A stretch of 64,000 nucleotides of DNA from Antedon mediterranea (Eukaryota; Echinodermata; Crinoidea; Comatulida; Antedonidae), in assembly GCF_964355755.1 (NCBI RefSeq), contig NC_092678.1:2979922-3043921 (forward strand), in the 5' to 3' direction. The position numbers and the translations under genes are program-made. Under the pieces are notes generated by a model. That model was not told the DNA's origin, did not search any database, and saw only the letters and a list, made by a program, of their open reading frames with translations. Below are positions 29,301-42,300 of this stretch, piece after piece; the first letter of the stretch is position 1, and each line of letters opens with the position of its first letter.

Positions 29301-32300
29301 ATGCTCAGGGGGTGATTAGAGAAAAAAAGGATATAGTGGGAAAACGAGAACATTGCCACTAAAACTATCAGTGGGTCAGTCTGTATAGCAGAATTGACTA
29401 CAGTACTGTTAGTTTACTCATGGGTGTCGATATAATAGGGTTAGAAAGAGATTGGAGGAAAGAAAGTTTGGAATATTATATGGAAGAGCTGATCTGATCA
29501 TTAATTATAGAATATTGTTATTAATGAAGACCACAGTATGTTACATGTATTAATTTCTATCAATAGAAGACACTGTACACTAATACTATACACTATTATA
29601 GAGGTACCGTAATTTATACAGTACATAATGATTTGCCACAAAGCTAAACTGTACTGATCATTAATTGTAGAATATTTTTTATTAATGTACACCACACTAT
29701 GTTAAATTTGTATTAACATGAATGATAACATGAATGATAACGGTAATAGTAGGTAGAACAAAACGAATGTTGTATATTTTGTTGTGATCCTAATATAATG
29801 ATTCAACTTGTAAACATCAGTAATAAATTATACCATTGAGACACAATACATTGGAAAAGTTCAGATTAATCAATTGAAATGCTAATAACATTTGTAAATA
29901 AACATAGCATTGTTGTGCCCATTGACATCAATAATGTTTTATTACTAATCATTAGAATTCTACCCGTCCATTTAGTTGTTATTGATATTTAATGATACCG
30001 ACAACTTAAGATCGCGCAGAAAATATTTGTACTATTTTCTATAACCCGAGATTAACCACAAAAAATAATAGTCACCAAAAATGAATTATACAGACTTATT
30101 ATATAAAATCTATGAAAACGCTTTGTATTTTGATGAATAAAAAAACGGTTTTATGTTCATAACGTTGTAAAAATACCACTGCAGTGCCGAGCAACAATGG
30201 TAGAAGCCTGCACAATAGACGGTCTTAATCGCACAAACAATGCTCACACAAGCAAACCAATAAAATACTTAATGGAGATAATACAATTGGAACTGATTCT
30301 ATTTAATCTCAGTACAGATTGTCTTTCAAGTTTTTTTTTTAAAGCTTTCTTTGTGTGCTATACACTTTTCTTGAGTATTATCAATCTAGCATTAAATTGT
30401 TCTACATGTGCAGTTGAGGTATTTATAGAAAAGAATAATTTCTTTGCTTAAGTTCATTGTTGTAAACTAAAATAAATACTAAAAGACTGATTCCTGATAG
30501 AAAATATATTTAAATCCATAGAAAAACTTACAATTGATATGGTGGTATTTAATACTTTATTACTTAAACTGTAAGTAAGATCTTTTTAAAAAAAATTATA
30601 CTTTGTTTCTACAAACTGAATATCTTGATATTTATCAAATAATAAACAAAATCATATTTCTTAAAATAATAAATAAAATATTCAGAAATTTGGAGGAAAA
30701 TAGATTTATATTTTATTGACAAGTACCAAGGCTTAAATTTTGATACTGTACCGCTTTATTTTTCTGATAAATTTCTTAAGGCTTTCGAAAGGTGAGATAG
30801 ACAATAAAAAGGTAGGAACTCAAAGTAACCTATGACCTTTATACTCGGCATCCTGTGGAAATCATGTCGGATTTGGTTTCTGTCCTGTCGCTAATAACCA
30901 ATTTCATTTACTCAACGGATCTGCTATTTGAAACCTTAAGATTTTTGCACAATGCTGTTCTTGGCCCTGTGGTAAAACTATGCCCGACTTTGGCTGCTCT
31001 GATCTAAGTTGTGATCAAATTTCACTGCCCCAGGCTACGGCAAGGCTGCGCCAGGTAGCTGCATAGTTCTCAACAGAGAATGAAAAGCCTGCTTCAGTAA
31101 CTGCTATTGTTGAGCTTAGCTTCCTTTCAAAATAATGTTTGTTTTCATTACCAGCTCACAAATCGACTTCAGCCCTTCTATTATTTCATTTGATTACAGT
31201 CCCAGCCTGCGTTAAATGTTGAACAAATTTTGAACACAATAAGCGTGAAAGCAATTCACTTTTCTCTTGTCATTCAAATCAATTTCATCAAGTACTTAAT
31301 AATCTATTTTCCTATTATTTTTTTTTCAACTGTACTTAAAGTTCACCAATCAATGACTTCATTTTACTGTATCTCACAGAAAATCTTTAAAACGGAAATA
31401 ATTAGGAAATAGATACAATAATGAAAGACACCTAAATATGAACATGTTTGTTATATTTCTTTACTAATCGTAATAAATGTTATACTGTAGTTTATTTTTA
31501 AAAACATTACAAACTAATTTTAAGTTAAATGCACCTACTCTACTGTACCTTTTTATTATAATGGCTTACATACAGTAGTTGAGAATACAGTAAAACATAA
31601 GAAATATTTATATACCTGTACAACATACAGTACTGTACATTACCTCTAAAAGTAAGTTACTCTTTTTAAATATTACACAAACTTTTTGAGCTGAAACTAT
31701 TCGAGTTGTACAGTAGCTCTATTTTGGAGAGAATAGGCTAATGTCGGTTTATTCAGGTAAGCTAGGCACAAAATAGTAGACAAATTATTTATTACAGGCT
31801 ACAGGTACTAAACAGTACTACAGTATTGGCCATTTTCCCAAAATGTCCTTGCACTAGATATGTATGATTCATTAATAATATCTGTATACATTTTTAATTT
31901 ATGTATAAACTAGAAAAGAAGGCAAAATATGGTAAGAAAATCTAGCAGAAAAGAAAGTTGTCGACTATGACAAAAAAATAGAATGAAGGTTTAGCATTAT
32001 GAGAAGAGTTTGTACTGTTGGTCCTTTTAAGGAATGCGAGGAGCGGTATACGATAACCAACAGGAATTGCTTACGTCATTTTACACACCTGTGCTTATTG
32101 CAATACACCTTTACTGAAAAAACAAATGTATATTCCTTTTGCAGACAAGACAAGCAAACTAGAGCCTCTCTTAACGAGCTTAAGAATTTAAGATCCTTGC
32201 AATCAAAACACGGGCAAATTGGCGTAAAATATGAAGACGTCAGTCAGCTGTTTGAAACAATGTGCAGATGATAGCATTTCCACAATCTCCCACGATTATT

Positions 32301-33360
32301 TTAACAAATTGGTTGGGAAACTTGGATTTGTTTGAAAACTATTAATAGAGAATTCTCCAATTAGGAAAGAGTTTGCTGATAAAGTAGTATACATGATTAC
32401 ATACTGTAGGGGTACCTGATTCATTTAAGCAATGTATTTTGCTTAAGCTGCCCTGCCCAGCATTTTTTCATCTCTTTTAAAAAAAAATATGTATATTTAT
32501 TAAAAAAAATTAATTTGTACTCCAATTAGGAAAGAGTTTGCTGATAAAGTAGTATACATGATTACATACTGTAGGGGTACCTGATTCATTTAAGCAATGT
32601 ATTTTGCTTAAGCTGCCCTGCCCAGCATTTTTTCATCTCTTTTTAAAAAAAATATGTATATTTATTAAAAATAAATAAATTTGGACTCTTTTAAATGTTG
32701 GAATAAAACTTGCAAAAAAATTGGATCACAAAGGGTTTACTGTACACTCACAGTACAGAAAGAAATTACTGCTTCATATTACCAGCTTCTTAGCCTACGC
32801 GTAGGTAGATCGTAGATCATTGTTCTGAACGTACAGTACACTGCAAATAAACATTAAATTTTAGTAAAAAAAACTTATACAGTTTTATCAAGAGTCGTTG
32901 ATAATCATTGAGGTTTTGTAGCCTATGCGTAGGTAGATCATAGTTAGCGTACAGTACACTGCAAACAAACACTAAATTTTAGTAAAAAAAACTTATCTAC
33001 AGTTTTATCAAGTGTCTCTGGTAATCATTGAGGTGTGACCGCAGGATAAGCAATTTGTTGTAAAAATAGGAAGCAATCATTCACAATACTAGAGGGTTGT
33101 ACACAGAAGTGCACGATGTGTGCAATATAACTTCCCATTTTAAACTAACAATTACTATTTTTGCCAAGTTTAATAATGCTTTTAAATCCAGGTCAATTTT
33201 AATGTTGAATCATTGTTTTGAACCTATTGTTTCAATGGCAAGTTATACAGTAGTGTACAAATAATGTGTATCCCATTCATTTAATTGCGTCAATTCGGTA
33301 GAGGTTTTTTCTGTAGGGGTCGCGACAGACCTGATATTTGAACTTCAACAAACGTTTCCA

Positions 33361-33392
<32 letters not shown>

Positions 33393-36300
33393 TGTATATT
33401 ACATTGTGAATATTCAATGTTTTTATCACACTTATACCTTAAGCTCTGTCAAACTAGTTCGACAAAAAAAGTGAGATGTGCCCAAATATGGTAGTGATAT
33501 TCTCAAATAATAGTAGTGAAGATATGACAATCATCATGTCCATATGAGCACACCACATTTTTTTGTCACATAAAATTTGATAGTGTAGACAGAGCTTTAG
33601 TTACAGCAAATGGACGTAATGATAAACACCAAGATGTTCACATTCAGGATCATCTCTTAATCCAATGAACAGGTTCTTCTTTAGTTTTGTCCACTACAGA
33701 TTAGCCCACAACTTATTGAGATATTACGTTAAAGTGGTCGAGCTTTATTTAATATTAGTTAACAAAAAATGCGTTTATAAGTGACCTTGGTATGTATTGA
33801 GGGGCAATCATGTGCGAGATATCGTTCCAAGGTCATGCATTGAAATGTCAATCTAGGCTTTTTGTTCATCGACACCTGCCGTGTTGGTTACGGCCCTTGG
33901 AATCGATATCGTTTCTGCTTCAACACCACTGGTATTAGTCTACCTGAGACCTACTCAATATTCTCACTGATAAACATGTTTAATCTGTTATATTGAACTG
34001 AAATTGTTACAAGTAATGTTATATAAGTACAACAGGCCTCAACTTCTTCACATAACTTAATCTAATATAATAACTTGTACAGTAATTTATCATTGAAGGT
34101 CGCCTATTAATACCTTTGATTGCAAATTGTCACGAATATTTGAAATAAATTTTCATAGTGTAATTGTGCTGGGCGGGTGTGTGCAGAAACACCTACAGTA
34201 CTGTCAAAGAGCTAAATTCCCCTACCCTAAATTTTATTTTAAATTTAAACATTTCACCCAGCCTAATTTCAACACATAGTACCTAACCATTACACAAATG
34301 TGTACAGTACTAATACTATTTTATTTTTTCTTGAATATTTGATAATACTGCAATATGAACACTGTATTCTACTTTATTTTGTTTTAATTTAAATAGCTTT
34401 TTTTATTTTTTATAAATTAAGATAACTAAATACTACAGTATGAATACAGATTCATTTTTTAACAGTTAGACTTTGGATAAAAGAAAACCAATTTCATAAT
34501 ACTTCATTCATTATTTATTTTAATTACTATTATTTTAATTAATTTTATTTGTTTGCAAAATTGAGTAATTTGTTTAGAAATTTGGCCTTGTTGGATCAAA
34601 ATAAACCACATTACACTTTACAGTATGTATTAATCTGCCATACAATAGAAAATTTTATTAATACATACATAACTGTAGTAATGTGTGAATTGGCCTACTG
34701 TACCTGTACAGTAGGCTAAATCCATGCACTGCACATACTGAATGCTGTACACACAATAGATCAAGCTTTCTGCATGGCCAACGATTAAATAATTTGCTTA
34801 TTGCTTTCAGAATTTAGTGGCAGATTCACACAAAGGCTAACAATTCCTCTTAACACTTCTCAAGTGGAAGTGATTTAGAGTGAATGATAAGACCTAGGTA
34901 AGGCTTTATACTTAAATTGCATTTCATAGGCTCTACTGTAGCCTTTGTCATGCGACAGATATAGTTCATATTGCGTTGTATTGGAATCTGAACAGAAAGC
35001 AAATGAAGAATAAAAACAGCATGGCTTTTCACAAGAACAAACATCGAGGTGTTGGCCAATTCATCGGTTAGAAATTTGACCAGGAAATAATGTTAATTTA
35101 GTTAAAAAAAACTGTAGGTTGATCAATCTAGATACAGTAAATATGATTACGGATTGTACCTGTAATTATAAAGATTTGTCACTAATTTTGGTCTTTTCAA
35201 TTCTTGGTACTGTAGTTTATCCCTGTACACGAGTGGCCCTTCCTGATAAGAGTCTTTATTTTGTCGTTTTCTTTTTTTGATGTTCCATATTTGTAAATTA
35301 TATGTATTCTTACTATGTTTTTTGAAGAAATATATTGTTTACCTATATATTTTTATACGTACAATTCATATATATTTTCATAATTATTTTTTTTAAAACT
35401 TCAATTTTAAATATTTTATTTGAAATTGCAATAAACTTTCCTAATATTGTGTATACAGACAAAAGATCTACTCACTTTAAAATCATACAAATGACACTAA
35501 AATGTATGTAATAACATTAAGGTATTTTAAAATGTAATAATTCAATCCAATCAAAGAAATTTATACATCAAATTATGTAGGTAAATTAATGTATTGCGAC
35601 TGTAATCAGATTTCGTTTAATTGGGAGTAGTAAGAATAGCAGGATATGATTTATGTAAAAGATAAGAAACAGAAATGCTGTGTTTGGAATGTCAATGTCT
35701 GTACAAGTACAATAAAAAAAAATCGAAATTCTATCCAAAGGAATTATTTTCCCTGGGTTCGATATTAAAAAAATAAACTAGTCTAAATAATGTGGTAACT
35801 GGTCATAAGTTGAAATATTATAAATAAAGGGTTTAAATTGTTGAATGTTTCACAAGACTTGGAGTCGCCATATTAAGCCAACTACTACATAACGTCATAA
35901 ATTTATCATTTCTTCAGCCAATAAAGGGTTTAAACCATTCTAAGACTTTGTATTAACATTAAGAACCAAACTATGATACCCAGGAATTTATTTACTATTT
36001 AGAAGATTTACGAGTTGTAGGTTCACTTCTCAGTCTGGTAGAAATCTATCAATGGTCTTAACTACATGCACTACTATTTGCTTTTAAATGCACTGTACAA
36101 CAAAAACTATGTTGTCCAACAAAAGTACATTTGATTGAAACAATCAAGACATTCTATAACAACTTAAATCTATCAAGATAAAAACTAACTGTAAATTAAA
36201 GTGAGCTGGATTAGTGTGACTGTGAACAAAGTAAAGTACTGTATACTACAGTACTGTACACTACAGATGTATTGTACAGTATAAGTACCATCAGAAAGCT

Positions 36301-39300
36301 ACACAGTACAGTAAAATGTACGGTACATTACAACAACAGCCTGTATACAGTATTACTGTAGATCAGAAAGCTACAGTACAGTAAACAGTACATTTACTGT
36401 ACAGTAGGCTGCAGATGTACTATATTGCAAAGAATACAAAATAAACTTTAGTTATCTTAGGATATTTTTTAAACAGTCCTCGTAAATTTTTTGTTGGTTA
36501 TCAGATGCCGTGGGGGGTCCAATCAATTATCGTCAGAAGGTGAACAATCAGTCTACAGAAGATTATTAGGAACGCCTGCTCCATTAATTAATCCAGAAAA
36601 AGGTTTGAACATTATCTATTTGTTTATTATCCTTCTCCTAACACAATTATATTTTCTTTAAAAAAAAGGTTTTATAAGTGGTTTCAACATTTATGATAGT
36701 AATGTCACAGTTCTGTGTCTGGACGCAAGTTCATAGACCTACTAGTTATATTATTCATATTAACTGATACTTACTCTTCATTTACCGTAAAGTTCAGTTT
36801 TAATGAAATATATAATATAAATTGGCTTCGTAACAATTAATTAGTTTTGAAAAGGTTAGTTTTTTGGTGATAGGTGAAAATGACATGTAACTTCGTAATC
36901 AATTTATTTTTTTTGTATAAAGGCCCAATTACACTATGACGATAACGACAGACGATAAATATATATATAGCATGCATTTTTTTTACATAAACCAAAAGAA
37001 ATTAGAAAGGTTTTCGTTCTAGACCTATAGGATAATCATTTATGCTGTCTTTGATAAAAATAATGTTTTTCAAATTCCAATCAAATGACGTCATGATAAA
37101 TAAAAACAATAAAATCGCTGTATTGTCACGATATTATTGGTCTTACTAATCATGACGTCATTTGATTGGACGTGTGAAAATATAATTTTCATCAAAGGAA
37201 TTGTTTATATTTCTTTTGGTTTATGTATTAAAAATGCACATTTGTCTATTTATCGTCGATCGTTATCGTCCTGGGCCTTATGCTGTAAATGTTCAATTAA
37301 TTGATCATTCCGATTTTATTAGTTTGACTCTTGCACAGTTGCTGTCTAATCGTTGTTGTGTAATATCATTTCGAACCATATTAAAATCATAAAGAGATTC
37401 ATATTCCTTAACATGTGGCTGTGCATGGAAGTCTGGTCTACAACTCGGCCCCGGGCCTGAAAGTGTTGGTGAATTCATAATTATACTTAATATTATATAT
37501 ATAAACACAACAGGCATAGAAATAAATTCCAAACCGCCCGGTGATACACTGAAAATTATTTAATTAATTTTTGAAACGATAAAGATGAGGAAATCTGGGA
37601 GTGTGGAAACATTTCAATATTCATTTAAAAAAGTACATTAATTATGGTATTGATCAGTGCCTATAGAGGCGTAAAAACCCTCGGTCAATATCATGTAAAA
37701 TGCACTGTGGAAGGGTCATTATTAAGACTGCAAAATTGGGCTTATCAACAAATAAATACTTTCGTTCAAAATGTAAAATCAAGGCTAAAAAATTGGGCTT
37801 ATCAACAACAAAATATTTTATTTTTAGACGCGATAACATCAAGGATAATCAGTATAATTATTAATATAGCCACTGTTACTAGTTTTATTCTACATGCTAA
37901 AGTAAATAAAAATCCACTAGAAAACAAGCAAGTCTGAATGTTATGCTTATTAGCCATGTTATGTTTGTTACTGTAGGCCTATGATTGTTTGCAATGTCCA
38001 CATATTATTTCCGTGGGCATATCCATAGTGTATCACTCACTTTCTTTAGATTTTGAAGAATGATTTGTGTTACAAGAGTCAAATGCTCAAGATATCGGCT
38101 AACGCCATGGGACCCTTGGCTTATCAATGAATAATAAATACAGTACTACTTTCGTTCAATTGAAATCGGAATCTGACCGTTTCATTAAATTGGGTGTGAT
38201 TAGGCCTAAACATATAATAATTTATTAAAAAGGTACAATAAAAACAAATGCATCAGAGGCGTAAAGAACCCACGGTCAATATCATGTAAAATGTATATGG
38301 TATAAGCACTGTGGAAGGGGTCATTATTATTAAACTGGAAAATTCGGCTTATCAACAAATAAATACTTTCGTTTAAAATGTAAAATAAGACTGCAAAATT
38401 GGGCTTATCAACAAATAAATACTTTCGTTCAAAATGTAAAATAAGACTGCACAGTTGGGCTTATCAACAAATAAAATACTTTTTTTCAAAATGTAAAATT
38501 AAGACTGGAAATTGGGCTTATAAACAAATAAATACTTTTTTTCAAAATGTAAAATTAAGACTGGAAAATTGGGCTTATAAACAAATAAATACTTCCGTTC
38601 AAAATGTAAGAAAACATTTTTTAAATATAATCCTTAAGCTCTGTCTATACTATCAAACTAAATAAAATATGATGTGCCCATATTATATAGACATGACGAT
38701 GTCATATCACTACGATAATCGGGCATATCACTACCATATTTGGGCACATCACACTTTTTTTGTTAAACTAGTTGGGACAGTGTAGACACAGAACTATGTG
38801 ATCGAAACATAAGTCGGAATTGGACTGACGCGATTGATTTAATTGGGTATTTTTATTAATGTAATGATTCATTAAAAACTATAATACCGATACGCGTTTG
38901 GTATTGATCAATGGTGCAAAAAACCCTGAGAAATAATGTTATAACGCGATTTGGTGATAGCTTAGCAATAATACAACCCATATACTATTATTATAAATAC
39001 CTATTACAAATCCATTCATATAACTTTTCATCGCGAACCGAAAATGTATAAATGTTATTCTACAGACAGTAATTATATATTCAAAAGCCATATTATTATT
39101 ATTATCAATACCTAAATGCGATAGTAATAACCACATACATTATTCCCAATACAAATTTGTGCGTTTAATTCTAGAAAGAAACGACTGTGCTGACAGGCCA
39201 ATGACATAAATCACAAGTAAAGTCCCAATTGTTCACTTGCGTTTTGATTGGCCGACCTATTATATTAGATTAATGAAGACTGTTCTTACAACTGTCCAGT

Positions 39301-42300
39301 CAAAAAGTTACGCGGCGTTTTTTGTAAGAAATATTTCTTGTTTAGATTAGTTTTGTGTGTAAAGCGCTTAGAAACTTTGTATTAGGCACTATAAGACTCA
39401 AATATTGTGTACAGTATACAGTACATTACTGTACAGTACATTACTGTACGCTACAGATGTACATACAGTACAGTGATTATATCATTAGAAAGCTATACAG
39501 TAGTACTGTACGCAAGCCTTCATGTTGAGTGACATACTGTACTGCAATACAGTTTTATAACGGCCTTGAAATTTGTTTAAAAGTGGCTGTGAAAACGCTA
39601 TAAAACATGGGCCTACAGTACAGAAAGAAAATACTGCAACTTTACCTACGAAGTAGCTTCGTAGATAGAACGTAGGCTACGTTGTTGGCTTCGTAGGTTC
39701 CATTGTTTGGCTTCGTAACCTCAATAAACAACTTTCAATGAGCTACGTTCTGAACTTCGTAGGGAGTTCGTAACCTAAATAAACAACCCTACGATGTTCT
39801 TAGTGAAGTAAGGTGTGAAATTAATGTGTCAAATTTAATTGGCGGAGGACAAAGTTGTAAATTAATAAAAAATAAATAATATTTTTTAATCGTAATATTT
39901 TCCTTCGTGCGTGTTTACCTACTCAACGGCGAATATAAATATAAATTTCCCACGATGTATAACGTAGAGAGAGACACGATCCAACACAGGTGAACCGCAA
40001 CGAACAGGCCAACTAATATAATAAACATAATATAGCGAACGTCCCATCCAGAAACGATGCCGAGAAAAAAAGATCGTAAACAATTCATTCTAAATATAGC
40101 ATCAGGACGTTCAATCGGTCGCTCAAAAAGACTGCCGACAGAAGACCGTAATTAATACAGACCTAGTTTTTTTTTTGGTCACATGGCATGAAACGCGATA
40201 CTCTCTGCTTACCGCAATCTCTCACATGTTTTTTTTTACAGACGAGAGGGTGGCTACCGTCACGTCTGACGACGATAAAACAGTAATTAAGATCGTGTAC
40301 CTGGATTTTGTGTCACATGACATGAAACATAATACCCTCTCTACTGTGCTGCTCAGCTAGCTCACATGTTTTTTCCCCTCCAAATTCTGGTCGGGCCTTT
40401 TTCTTTATACATGTCGTAATCATTTTAAAAAAGGCCTATTTATGTATGTTAAATCTTAATATGGAATATATATTTATTTTGCATATATTTTGTTGGTGTC
40501 CTAGCGTAGGTGTCGTTGTTTTTATAATTCGCTAACCCAACAAGGTAGGAATAAATAATTTATAGTGTAGGCCGCCGAAACAGGCTAGGCCTAGCCTCGA
40601 CTCTCTCTACGTGAGCTGAGGTCCACCGGCCCGATGTCGTTTCATCGGCGGATTTCCGTCCAAATTAGGATAACCGATGCGTAGGGCGGCTACAAAAATT
40701 GACCTACTATCTTTAGGTAGGATTTTAATTAGCAAACAATACATTGTTTCTTTGCATTGTCCATGCTTCTACGAACCACCCTACGATCGAGGCGTAGCCT
40801 AGATTTCATAACAATACATCGTAGGCTACGAACAATACATCGTAGGTAGGAGAGAACAATACATCGTAGGCTACGAACAATACATCGTAGGAGAGAACAA
40901 TACATCGTAGGCTACAAACAATACATCGTAGGCTACAAACAATACATCGTAGGAGAGAACAATGACCTACGTTCTACCTACGAAAGCCTACGCGTAGATA
41001 CGAAGCAGTAATTTCTTTCTGTACTGTACAATTAAAGTACTAAGAACTGCTCATAAAACTATGAAACGTAAACTTTCCGACAAGCACGGCACCCTTGAGA
41101 TGACGGCAAAACCATTGTCTTAATGCTCATTGTGAGCTTAACCATTGTCTTAATGCTCATTGTGAGCTTAATCGTTTAAGGAGAACAAAACCAAAGTGTA
41201 AACTTGTCCTTGGGTTATTGAGATAATAATAAATTAATAAGTGCCGCGCAGTAATGACCGAGAGCACTTAGATCATCACCTTGCGTAATTAGACATAGTG
41301 AAGTGTTGGTTTTGAAAATCCCTTCAATTAACGAGTTTCTAATCATCGATCGCAACCCTCCTTAAAAGTGAAGAGCCTGTCGTTAATTGGCAGGCTATCC
41401 TTGGTGAAGGTGGTGAAGGGGTTAGAAGCAAGTGATAAGTACTATACATTATGCATGCAAAACACCAGAAGGGTGTTCTTTCAAGGTGAATGAATAAATG
41501 AACAGTCAATATGGATACAGTAGAAACAGTACATTACAGATAGTACAGTACATATATAGTTATACTGCACTGCATTAATGTGTGTGTATACCAGTCAGAT
41601 AGCCATATTTTGACCTACTGTACAACATTTAATCAGGTGGAACTATCCATAATTCTAGGGGAAGGAATCAAACTACAGCAGGATTTAGAATGGCAGATCC
41701 AGAATGACTAACCAATCCCTCCCTCACTCGTTTGTTTCCTGGGATTTGGCCTTTTCCTGTAGGAGTTGCACATATTTAATGGGAGTGGTAAAATGCTTGA
41801 TTCCCTTAAAACCCGAAATTACTTATTACTGTATTGCCCAACTGATAATAATACATTCTTTGAGAAAAGAAAGTTATATTTTGGGTTTTAGTTATTAGAA
41901 TATGGATAACCTCTCAACCAGCGCACGGCTGGGTACCACATTTTTAAAATTCAATGTTTTGTTGTGCTTATAAAGTAGCTCGTTGCTGTCCTACAGTGAG
42001 GCGAGCTGTTAAGACTTACACCTGCCCAGCTTATTCACTACACTTCTTTAACTAATATGCAGTCTAAATGTCACTATTAATTTCATTACCAACATAGCGT
42101 GCCAATATCATTCTGCTAATTTCATTTTATCAGACTCGCTGAGTGCATTACAATAATATGGATGGCATTATTTTCGGAAGAAGCGCAATAATATTATCTA
42201 TTTAAAAATTGACATTCTCTTAGATTTTCTTGCATTATAGAACATGTTTGCAAAAATATTAAACTTTCCAGACTTTAAGGAAAGACTGGAACACAAAAAA

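Noticed and set aside
31999-32271. 90-codon frame in LRIG intron 1 with an internal acceptor-like site
   Set aside because: No family similarity recognised, no donor partner and no matching upstream exon.
37644-38665. Reading frames with WAYQQINTF-type repeats
   Set aside because: They come from the 57-bp satellite; 56-bp units break the frame and there are no splice or start signals.
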